7,907 nucleotides of DNA. Source: an uncultured Bacteroides sp. (lineage in GTDB: Bacteria; Bacteroidota; Bacteroidia; Bacteroidales; Bacteroidaceae). Positions 1 to 5,982 of this stretch are shown piece after piece (positions within the stretch are counted from its first letter, which is position 1; each line of letters starts with the position of its first letter). The notes beneath the pieces were generated by a model. That model ran no database searches and had not been told where the DNA came from. It saw only the letters and a program-made list of their open reading frames with translations. The stretch is taken from contig NZ_CASFWU010000138.1 in the NCBI RefSeq assembly GCF_949298305.1, positions 1-7,907 on the forward strand, given 5' to 3'. The translations under genes and the position numbers were made by a program.

Positions 1-1
1 G

Positions 2-610
2 GACAAGGCCTTGGAACGTCGTTTCCAGACCGTCATGGTGAACGAACCCGACACGCTGAGCACCATCTCCATCCTGCGTGGACTGAAGGAACGCTACGAG
101 AACCACCACCACGTACGTATCAAAGACGATGCCATCATCGCCGCCGTGGAGCTGAGCAACCGGTACATCACCGACCGCTTCCTCCCCGACAAGGCCATCG
201 ACCTGATGGATGAGGCAGCCGCCAAGCTGCGTATGGAAGTGGACTCCGTGCCCGAAGAACTGGATGAGATTTCGCGTAAGATAAAGCAACTGGAAATTGA
301 ACGCGAAGCCATCAAGCGCGAGGACGACAAGCCCAAGCTGGAGCAGATCGGCAAGGAACTGGCCGAACTGAAGGAACAGGAAAACTCGTACAAGGCCAAG
401 TGGCAGAGCGAAAAGACGCTGGTCAACAAGATTCAGCAGAACAAGGTGGAGATAGAGAACCTGAAGTTCGAAGCCGAGAAGGCCGAACGCGAAGGCGACT
501 ACGGAAAGGTGGCCGAAATACGCTACGGCAAGCTGCAGGCCCTGAACAAGGAGATTGAAGAGACCCAGCAGGAAGCTGCACGAGATGCAGGGCGACAGCG
601 CCATGATTAA
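2..610 (+). CDS. clpB: ClpB disaggregase, middle part (end of AAA+ 1 and M-domain), broken by a frameshift
   Basis: This is the middle of ClpB, the hexameric Hsp100 ATPase that works with DnaK/DnaJ/GrpE in the cytoplasm to pull proteins out of aggregates. The gene enters from the left edge in frame. The first codons read DKALERRFQ, the end of AAA+ module 1 with its paired arginine fingers (codons at 17-22). HHHV and the LPDKAIDLMDEAA segment (about 181-217) of the same module follow. From about 240 to 570 the charged, heptad-like Glu/Lys-rich sequence is the coiled-coil M-domain, which contacts DnaK and regulates the ring. After the glutamine pair at 566-571 the homology leaves this frame, and 12 unrelated codons run to a TAA at 608-610. 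The normal sequence resumes one frame over at 573. The N-terminal domain and the first Walker motifs lie outside the window. Family assignment is very secure; whether the break is real or a sequencing error cannot be told here. Confidence 0.93.
   Translation, partial: DKALERRFQTVMVNEPDTLSTISILRGLKERYENHHHVRIKDDAIIAAVELSNRYITDRFLPDKAIDLMDEAAAKLRMEVDSVPEELDEISRKIKQLEIEREAIKREDDKPKLEQIGKELAELKEQENSYKAKWQSEKTLVNKIQQNKVEIENLKFEAEKAEREGDYGKVAEIRYGKLQALNKEIEETQQEAARDAGRQRHD
566..576 (+). other. clpB: Frameshift site in clpB (one extra G)
   Basis: The bases read cagcaggaagctg from 566. ClpB needs cag-cag-aag-ctg (Gln-Gln-Lys-Leu), so one G of the pair at 571-572 is surplus. There is no long homopolymer or obvious slippery heptamer. 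The options are a sequencing or assembly error, a true inactivating mutation, or much less likely a recoding site. The shifted frame stops at 608-610, and an in-frame ATG for the second half (603-605) lies just before that stop. Confidence 0.85.
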
Positions 611-1628
611 GGAAGAAGTGGATGCCGAGGACATCGCCGACGTCGTATCGCGCTGGACGGGAATCCCCGTCAGCAAGATGCTGCAGAGCGAGAAGGAGAA
701 GCTGCTCCACCTGGAGGAAGAGCTGCACAAGCGGGTCATCGGTCAGGACGAAGCCATCGAGGCCGTGTCCGACGCCGTGCGCCGCAGCCGTGCAGGACTG
801 CAAGACCCCAAGCGGCCCATCGGTTCGTTCCTCTTCCTGGGTACCACCGGTGTGGGTAAGACGGAGCTGGCCAAGGCACTGGCCGAATTCCTCTTCGACG
901 ACGAGACCATGATGACCCGTATCGACATGAGCGAGTATCAGGAGAAGCACAGCGTCTCCCGTCTGGTCGGAGCGCCTCCGGGCTACGTGGGCTACGACGA
1001 AGGCGGACAACTCACCGAGGCCGTCCGGCGCAAGCCCTACTCCGTGGTACTGTTCGATGAGATTGAGAAGGCTCACCCCGATGTGTTCAACATCCTCTTG
1101 CAGGTATTGGACGACGGACGTCTGACCGACAACAAAGGCCGGACGGTGAACTTCAAGAACACCATCATCATCATGACCTCCAACATGGGAAGCTCCTACA
1201 TCCAGAGCCAGATGGAGAAGCTGAACGGCAGCAACAAGGAGCAGATTGTGGAGGAGACCAAGCGCGAAGTGATGAACATGCTGAAGAAGACCATACGGCC
1301 CGAGTTCCTCAACCGTATCGACGAGACCATCATGTTCCTGCCGCTCACCGAGAAGGAAATCAAGCAGATTGTAAGGCTGCAGATTGAAAGCGTACAGCGG
1401 ATGCTGGCAGGCAACGGTGTGGAACTGAAGCTGACCGACGCCGCCGTCAACTTCCTGGCCGAAGCCGGCTACGATCCCGAGTTCGGTGCCCGTCCCGTCA
1501 AGCGTGCCATCCAGCACTACCTGCTCAACGACCTGTCCAAGAAGCTCCTCTCGCAGGAAGTGGACCGCAGCCGCCCCATCACGGTAGATGCCAACGCCGC
1601 CGCCAACGGACTGGAGTTCAAGAACTGA
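573..1628 (+). CDS. clpB: ClpB disaggregase, C-terminal part (second AAA+ module) after the frameshift
   Basis: This is the second ATPase module of ClpB, which drives substrate threading. It continues the frame lost near 571. KLHEMQGDS finishes the M-domain, then the conserved VVSRWTGIPVSK linker follows. Catalytic elements are all present: Walker A GTTGVGKT at 840-863 (most ClpB have GPTGVGKT, so Thr replaces Pro), pore loop GYVG at 981-992, Walker B with Asp-Glu at 1056-1061, sensor-1 Asn at 1182-1184, arginine finger in RPEFLNR at 1314-1316, and sensor-2 GAR at 1485-1493. The C-terminal small domain ends normally at TGA 1626-1628. Codon use is GC-rich (40 of 60 bases G/C at 781-840), as in a highly expressed gene. 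No further stop interrupts it, so the frameshift is recent or artefactual. Possible stand-alone starts are TTG 555, ATG 585 and ATG 603, but I regard none as the natural start. The coordinate given is where homology resumes. Confidence 0.93.
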   Translation, partial: KLHEMQGDSAMIKEEVDAEDIADVVSRWTGIPVSKMLQSEKEKLLHLEEELHKRVIGQDEAIEAVSDAVRRSRAGLQDPKRPIGSFLFLGTTGVGKTELAKALAEFLFDDETMMTRIDMSEYQEKHSVSRLVGAPPGYVGYDEGGQLTEAVRRKPYSVVLFDEIEKAHPDVFNILLQVLDDGRLTDNKGRTVNFKNTIIIMTSNMGSSYIQSQMEKLNGSNKEQIVEETKREVMNMLKKTIRPEFLNRIDETIMFLPLTEKEIKQIVRLQIESVQRMLAGNGVELKLTDAAVNFLAEAGYDPEFGARPVKRAIQHYLLNDLSKKLLSQEVDRSRPITVDANAAANGLEFKN

Positions 1629-1667
1629 TGCCGCACGCCGCCCATCCGGCGGCCGCACCACGATAAG

Positions 1668-1717
1668 AAAGGGATGTACCCGCGAATCAAACGATTCTTC
1701 AGGGTGCATCCCTTTTT
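1668..1717 (+). terminator. Rho-independent terminator of clpB, perhaps bidirectional
   Basis: The arms at 1668-1681 (aaagggatgtaccc) and 1702-1715 (gggtgcatcccttt) pair over 14 bp with a single G-U, and a T-run follows (1713-1717, then ctttg). A second small hairpin, gaatc/gattc with loop aaac (1684-1697), sits inside the loop. It lies 40 bases after the clpB stop and 12 bases before the converging stop of the nuclease gene. The arm also supplies an A/T-rich flank on the other side (tttctt when read on the minus strand), so it may stop both genes, more weakly for the minus-strand one. A separate 6-bp GC stem (gccgcc 1637-1642 with ggcggc 1648-1653) lies upstream. Confidence 0.85.
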
Positions 1718-1729
1718 CTTTGATGACTA

Positions 1730-2689
1730 TTACAAGCTAAGGCCCTCTACTTCTTCCGCAGTCAGTCCGGTTGCCTGGCAGATGGCCTTAATGTCCAGCC
1801 CCAATCCTTTCAGATTGCGGGCAATTTCCAGTTGCTTCATCCTTTCGCCTTCCGCACGGCCTTCCGCACGGCCTTCTGCGCGACCTTCCGCACGGCCTTC
1901 CGCACGGCCTTCCGCGCGGCCTTCCGCGCGGCCTTCCGCCCTTCCTTCCATAAGTCCTTCCAGCTTGGCAGTGTCGAGCACATCGTTTTGAATCATTACA
2001 GCATTGATGTGTTCGTCGTACACATGGCGTTCTGACGGCGACATGTTATAGTATCTCAGCTTCTCCCGGGCTTCGGGAAGTCCCGGCGCAGTCGCATCGG
2101 CCGTTATCTCACCGCTCTTCAGATAGGCAATCCATTCCTCAAGGGGTGTCTTGGCCACCTTGTTGAATTCGTTGACACGGATGAGGTAATATTCAGGAAA
2201 GACCTCGCGCGGCATCTTACGCACAATGGCGCCTTCCTGCTTTGCCGAGATACTCAGTTCGTCACCCGTATGCACACCCACGAAGTTGGTCACCCCATGG
2301 TACAGATAGTCACTGCCCTTGCCGATGTCGAAATAGAGGATGCTGATGGAGTAAACCTTCTTCACCTCGGCATAAGAATTGCCCAGCGAGATGTGTTCCG
2401 TAATGGCCTTGGAGGCACCGTAGAGCACACGCTCCAGATAATACAGTTCGCGGGTATTCTGGATTTCGACGATGATGATGTCACCGTTCTCCTCGCGGGC
2501 TTTGATGTCCACGCGGTTGAACTTGTCGTCATAGTCGGTCTGGTTGGCCTCGCTTTCAAGGATTTCCAGAATTGTAATCTTCCTCTCCAGCAGCACGGTA
2601 AGCAGCCCTTCAAGCACCACGAAGTTGGCCTTGTCGCGCAGCATGCGTTTCATGGCCCAGTCAAAACGGATATATTTGTCTTTTGCCAT
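1730..2689 (-). CDS. Rpn-family PD-(D/E)XK nuclease / putative transposase with RAEG repeat
   Basis: This is a 319-residue protein of the Rpn (recombination-promoting nuclease) / PD-(D/E)XK putative transposase family, common and multicopy in Bacteroides. Characterised Rpn proteins are DNA endonucleases that promote RecA-independent recombination; activity of this copy is inferred. The start MAKDKYIRFDWAMKRML is typical of the family. The nuclease core is visible as Asp61 (NRVDIKA), Glu75 and Gln77 (IVEIQN), the usual D...ExQ active-site pattern. The middle carries family motifs such as YSISILYFDIG and TPLEEWIAYL. Residues 250-281 are eight RAEG units, followed by a short helical tail with an HTH-like look (IKAICQATGLTAEEVEGL), also usual in the family. 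Length is ordinary and all core residues are present, so it appears intact. No terminal inverted repeats or target duplications were seen, so it is not a bounded insertion sequence. It converges on clpB and lies downstream of the pilus genes on the same strand, separated from them by a terminator. Confidence 0.88.
   Translation of the reverse strand: MAKDKYIRFDWAMKRMLRDKANFVVLEGLLTVLLERKITILEILESEANQTDYDDKFNRVDIKAREENGDIIIVEIQNTRELYYLERVLYGASKAITEHISLGNSYAEVKKVYSISILYFDIGKGSDYLYHGVTNFVGVHTGDELSISAKQEGAIVRKMPREVFPEYYLIRVNEFNKVAKTPLEEWIAYLKSGEITADATAPGLPEAREKLRYYNMSPSERHVYDEHINAVMIQNDVLDTAKLEGLMEGRAEGRAEGRAEGRAEGRAEGRAEGRAEGRAEGERMKQLEIARNLKGLGLDIKAICQATGLTAEEVEGLSL
1847..1942 (-). repeat. Eight tandem 12-bp units encoding (RAEG)8
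   Basis: Eight consecutive 12-base units lie here, consensus gccttccgcacg on the plus strand, with scattered changes (ctgcgcg in the third, a leading a in the fourth, cgcgcg in the sixth and seventh, a variant eighth). Because 12 is a multiple of three, gain or loss of units changes protein length by four residues without breaking the frame. The encoded charged run (residues 250-281) joins the nuclease part to the C-terminal helix and probably forms a helical or flexible spacer. Such repeats are known in this family. Confidence 0.93.
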
Positions 2690-2722
2690 AGGGTTGTTGT
2701 TTTAAAAGGTGGATTCCGCTTG

Positions 2723-2753
2723 CGAAGATAGTGAATGCCCCTGAAAAAAACAA
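2723..2753 (-). promoter_or_regulatory. Possible Bacteroides-type promoter of the nuclease gene
   Basis: Read on the minus strand, TTG (2753-2751) is followed after 20 bases by TATCTTCG (2730-2723). This compares with the Bacteroides primary-sigma consensus TTTG and TAnnTTTG, with one mismatch in the -7 box. The box ends 33 bases before the ATG at 2689. The -33 part overlaps the terminator hairpin of the preceding gene. Evidence is only a motif match, so this is tentative. Confidence 0.3.
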
Positions 2754-2781
2754 GCCACACGCCCAAAGGCAGTGTGGCTTG
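2744..2781 (-). terminator. Rho-independent terminator of the pilus gene cluster
   Basis: Perfect 10-bp arms caagccacac (2751-2760) and gtgtggcttg (2772-2781) extend inward by gcc/ggc around a caaa loop with one bulged A. On the minus strand the hairpin is followed directly by seven T (2750-2744). It starts 27 bases after the stop of the 1048-residue gene and separates the pilus transcript from the nuclease gene. On the plus strand there is no T-run, so it acts in one direction. Confidence 0.9.
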
Positions 2782-2808
2782 ACAAACAAAACAAACAAAC
2801 ACTTATTG

Positions 2809-5800
2809 TCAATCAACAAGTGCTGCCCTCCCCGCTTCGCCAAGCATTGGGAAGGACGGGAACCGCGCCTCACGGCGAGCTACATCTTGAACGGGACGAA
2901 CCCAGCCTGTTTCATCCCGTCTATTCTGCAAAAAGAATACTCCACTCGTTTCCCAAAGAAAACCTTCACGCAATGAAGTGTAGGGTGTACTTCCATTCAA
3001 AGAAAAGGCCGTCTGGCACACATAACGGTCGGGCTTCAAATCGGAAAATGTCTTTGTTGCCTGATGTTCCTGGTGATTCCAAAAATTACCCAAGTCAGAG
3101 TCTCTTACCCAATATGTTGCAGTAACCGAATATACAGGCCATTGATCAGCCGTCAAGCGGGAAGACATAATCAGTAACTCGCGCTGATTCGGAATGCGAT
3201 AGCCTTCCGGGCTGGGGTCTACTGTTTGATAATAGAGCCAATTCTGCTTATTTATCCAATTATAACTTGTTTCATTTTCTGTTGATGATGCTGAATAAGG
3301 ACCTGTATGTCCACCATTCACCGCCTCCAACGGATAAGCAAAACAATCCTTATTTACTCTAAACTTGGCATACGGCCTGTTATCCGCATCGCGTTCGTTG
3401 TGTGCAGGCAGGCGATTCACCTCATAATTGGTGCGGCGCGCTTTTACACTCATATTGGTCACATCAATCAGATAATTGCCATCGGCCTCCTCTGTTACAG
3501 AAACCAAATCGGCAGGCAGTTCATTCGGTTTATCAAGCGGAAGACCTAAATTACGGGCACAGCGGTAGGAAAATAGTGTGTTTGTTTTTCCATCATCATC
3601 GATAGAGCCACCCGAACCACCTCGTGATGCCCCTTCCTCGGCCCAAAGAATCCACGAGTTATTGCCATAAGCCGACGAGCTGGTATAATGCCAACGTACC
3701 TTACCTTCCCTGTCGGCTGCATTGCTAGGATATAGGCGCGACTGTTCGTCCAACGCATATTCGCCCAGATAGATGTCGGTCAGCTGGTCGATGCTGGCCA
3801 GATACCAACGGACTTCGTTGGCGTCTATGATGTTGTCTCCGTCCAAGTCGCGGTTTCGCAACAAGCATGCGTATGCTGCATTGTCATAACCGCTGTTCAG
3901 TGCATAATGATCGGCTGTACTGAGCACCTGTGTCCAATTCTTCCCTACCAGCCACTCCAGGCAGTTGGCACGTCCGTTGCGGGTATCTGTGCCTCGCGAC
4001 ACATCGCCGGTTGCCAAGCGCCCCGTCTCCATGGTTGATTCCAGCCCCCAGGCTGTGGTCAGGTCTTCCTTGTCCACATTGAATATGGTGCGGATGGTAC
4101 GCTGCTTGAAAGAGAACTTGGAGTGTACGATGCTCGAATTGCCGTCATCGCTATACTCCGAGCCGCCTGCTATGATGTGCATCTGCCGATCTTCCTTGTC
4201 GGCAGTGAGCTTCCACAACGAACGATTATTCTCGTCCGACTCGTTCGTAATCGGGTCGTTGAAATAGAGGTTTTCGTCTACAAAGACAGTGATGGCCACA
4301 TTGCCCTGGTTGTCAAAGATGGTAGAGGACGTTTTGTCGGCTTCCTCTTGCAGGTATCTTATCAGTTGGTCTATGTCGCGCAAACGGGCATAGGGGAAAT
4401 TTCTGCCATCGCTTGTATAGTAGGGGGAAGGCTGATTGTTTGCCGCTCCTGGCATCGGGTGCGGGTCATTATAATTCTGGTCGCCCGGGTACTTCACATA
4501 TTCGCTAGAACCCACCCCGTAATCGGCATTCACGGCAAACTTAATCCAACGATAGTCGCGCATCTCCTCCGGGATTTCCGTTCCCATCTCGTGTATGCCA
4601 CGACTGAAGGGGGTGTTGACACTCCACTTCATGTCGTCTTTGATGTCCGATTTGTTCAGCTTGATGAGACGGCGGTCGTAGTGCGAGTCGAACTCAAATA
4701 TCTGGTCGCTGCTATATACCACGTCTCCCTCGTAGCCCGGGCGACGGTCGTTGTGATTTTCCACCTCGTAAATAATATCTTTAATTCCCCTTACCGTTAC
4801 CGTATAGGTATAGTATCCGTTGCGCTCGGTATCGTAGTCGTTGACGTTGCCCGAAGCATAGCCCAAGTGCACCGTGAAGCGCACGTCGGCACTCACCTGC
4901 TGCCCGTTGTTGTCGTCCTTGTAGGAAAGCGTTCCGGTCATTTCCACGTAGGTAGAATTGGCATTGGCGTTCGTAAACTTCTTGTCGCCCTTGTCGTCTT
5001 CATCGCTCCAGGCTTCACGCGCGGCATAATCGGCGTTAGCGTCGCCGGTGGAGGCTATTTCTTTCTGTGGTGTTTTTTTGTTCTCGGGCATGTAGAACAC
5101 GAAGCTGCCTCCGTCGTACAGGTTGGCATCGGTCGCGTTGCGGGTGATTTCCTCGAACGGTATGGCAGGGGTGCTGAAATAAGCGGCGTCTGTAGCATCG
5201 TCATAGTCGCCGGTTTCGGCCTCCAACACATACGACTGCAGGGGCACTCGCTTCACCGTCCATGTCTTGGGCAGGAAAGAAAATTCAGTCCAGCCTGTTT
5301 CGGCAGGACTGGTCTTGACCACAAACTTCACCTTGGCATCGGTACGTTCCAGCTTGAGGGTAGCATTCAGGGTTTGCGTGCTGCCTTCGCCGCCGGGAAT
5401 GGTCACCACATCGCTGTCGGGGTTATACTTATCCTTGGCATAACCGGTCATCATGAACAGGGCGCCGCGGTAGACCGACTCGCTCTTCATCTTCATGACA
5501 AGTGCCTTCAACTCGTTCAAGTTCCGGATGGCATCGAGTTTTTCTTTGGTGATGCTGTATGCCGTCGATGTAGTGGTAGTCGTCAGGTTGGCAATGCCCA
5601 CGATGCGAGCATCGTTCAGCGAGGTAGTCTCGAAGAAGACGGTTCCCGTGTTGTGTCCGGTAGTGCCGTCGGCATAGCTCAACCCGTCGCCATCGGTACA
5701 GAACTTACCGAAATGACGGTCGCCCGCCCCGTCGAACACCAATACATATATATTGTCCACCCGGTTTTCGTATTCGGCATCCTGCTCGGAACGGGTGATG

Positions 5801-5955
5801 ACCGGGCTTTCCTCGGCTTGGAAACCGAGCTGTACGCTGGCCGGAAGCCCTTCTACGACACGGTTACGGTTGTCGACAAACGTATCGTCGACACACGACA
5901 CCGCCGTCAGTGCCAGCACCAGGCTTATCATCTGTAAAAACTTGCTTGCTTTCAT
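2809..5955 (-). CDS. Large fimbrillin-related lipoprotein, DUF4906-like, probable type V pilus tip adhesin
   Basis: This is a 1048-residue exported lipoprotein. Residues 1-20 are a signal peptide and TAVSC places the lipidated Cys at 21. A FimA/Mfa-like N-terminal module follows: VITRSEQ with Arg55, a plausible processing site for an arginine-specific protease, then NRVDNIYVLVFD and RIVGIANL. A second beta-rich module runs to about residue 395 and ends in YYTYTVTVRGIKDIIYEV, a pattern I associate with these fimbrillins. The remaining 650 residues are unlike stalk pilins. They include a perfect EF-hand-pattern loop (703-714) followed by VRWYLASIDQL, and GYRIPNQREL (918-927), which recalls the WRLPT-EL signature of DUF1566/FISUMP domains. 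This architecture, together with its last place in the operon, suggests a tip adhesin. The ligand is unknown. The start ATG follows the preceding stop by 27 bases with no clear Shine-Dalgarno, as is usual in Bacteroides. The last 23 residues (1026-1048) look foreign to the family. DUF4906 is named from memory. Confidence 0.8.
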   Translation of the reverse strand: MKASKFLQMISLVLALTAVSCVDDTFVDNRNRVVEGLPASVQLGFQAEESPVITRSEQDAEYENRVDNIYVLVFDGAGDRHFGKFCTDGDGLSYADGTTGHNTGTVFFETTSLNDARIVGIANLTTTTTSTAYSITKEKLDAIRNLNELKALVMKMKSESVYRGALFMMTGYAKDKYNPDSDVVTIPGGEGSTQTLNATLKLERTDAKVKFVVKTSPAETGWTEFSFLPKTWTVKRVPLQSYVLEAETGDYDDATDAAYFSTPAIPFEEITRNATDANLYDGGSFVFYMPENKKTPQKEIASTGDANADYAAREAWSDEDDKGDKKFTNANANSTYVEMTGTLSYKDDNNGQQVSADVRFTVHLGYASGNVNDYDTERNGYYTYTVTVRGIKDIIYEVENHNDRRPGYEGDVVYSSDQIFEFDSHYDRRLIKLNKSDIKDDMKWSVNTPFSRGIHEMGTEIPEEMRDYRWIKFAVNADYGVGSSEYVKYPGDQNYNDPHPMPGAANNQPSPYYTSDGRNFPYARLRDIDQLIRYLQEEADKTSSTIFDNQGNVAITVFVDENLYFNDPITNESDENNRSLWKLTADKEDRQMHIIAGGSEYSDDGNSSIVHSKFSFKQRTIRTIFNVDKEDLTTAWGLESTMETGRLATGDVSRGTDTRNGRANCLEWLVGKNWTQVLSTADHYALNSGYDNAAYACLLRNRDLDGDNIIDANEVRWYLASIDQLTDIYLGEYALDEQSRLYPSNAADREGKVRWHYTSSSAYGNNSWILWAEEGASRGGSGGSIDDDGKTNTLFSYRCARNLGLPLDKPNELPADLVSVTEEADGNYLIDVTNMSVKARRTNYEVNRLPAHNERDADNRPYAKFRVNKDCFAYPLEAVNGGHTGPYSASSTENETSYNWINKQNWLYYQTVDPSPEGYRIPNQRELLIMSSRLTADQWPVYSVTATYWVRDSDLGNFWNHQEHQATKTFSDLKPDRYVCQTAFSLNGSTPYTSLREGFLWETSGVFFLQNRRDETGWVRPVQDVARREARFPSFPMLGEAGRAALVD
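2831..2860. repeat. Imperfect GC-rich palindrome inside the 3' end of the tip adhesin gene
   Basis: On the plus strand cccg-cttc-g-ccaa / gca / ttgg-gaag-ga-cggg folds into a 12-bp stem with a one-base bulge on one side, a two-base bulge on the other and a three-base loop. It lies in the codons for the unusual C-terminal tail (residues 1026-1048), whose DNA is about 65 % G+C against 43 % in the 60 bases before it. It has the size and shape of a REP-like element, but only one copy is visible. Confidence 0.5.
3814..3849 (-). other. EF-hand-pattern calcium loop in the putative tip adhesin
   Basis: Residues 703-714 read DLDGDNIIDANE. Acidic side chains occupy loop positions 1, 3, 5, 9 and 12 and Ile position 8, the canonical EF-hand/dockerin ligand pattern (position 7 contributes its backbone). 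EVRWYLA follows at once, so only one loop is seen and a paired EF-hand is absent. Calcium binding is inferred. Confidence 0.65.
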
Positions 5956-5982
5956 ATCTGTATATCAATCACTGTACATTTA

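Larger units (their letters stand above)
2690..2808. other. Intergenic spacer between tip adhesin and nuclease genes
   Basis: The 119 bases hold the pilus-cluster terminator, an A/C-rich run (gacaaacaaaacaaacaaac, 2781-2800) just before the hairpin, and the possible nuclease promoter. No small gene with a credible start or protein-like composition was seen. Confidence 0.6.

Noticed and set aside
566..580. Programmed frameshift in clpB
   Set aside because: There is no slippery heptamer, internal Shine-Dalgarno at the right spacing, or clear downstream structure, and ClpB is not known to use recoding; error or mutation is simpler.
423..1709. 428-codon minus-strand frame opposite clpB
   Set aside because: The sense strand encodes unmistakable ClpB; the antisense product is Leu/His/Val-rich and low in motifs, and it runs through the clpB terminator.
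1847..1942. CRISPR array
   Set aside because: Units are 12 bases, directly abutting with no spacers, and lie in frame within a coding sequence.
1674..2035. Plus-strand frames with (SARP)n or (FRTA)n repeats
   Set aside because: These are the antisense reading of the 12-bp repeat in the nuclease gene, whose D...ExQ core is on the minus strand.
1730..2689. Complete insertion sequence around the putative transposase
   Set aside because: No terminal inverted repeats or target-site duplications were found in the flanks; Rpn-family genes usually occur without IS ends.
4123..5937. 604-codon plus-strand open frame opposite the tip adhesin
   Set aside because: It is antisense to a protein with a signal peptide, lipobox and family motifs; its translation is Val/His/Ile/Gly-rich with no recognisable domain, as expected of a shadow frame in a GC-biased gene.
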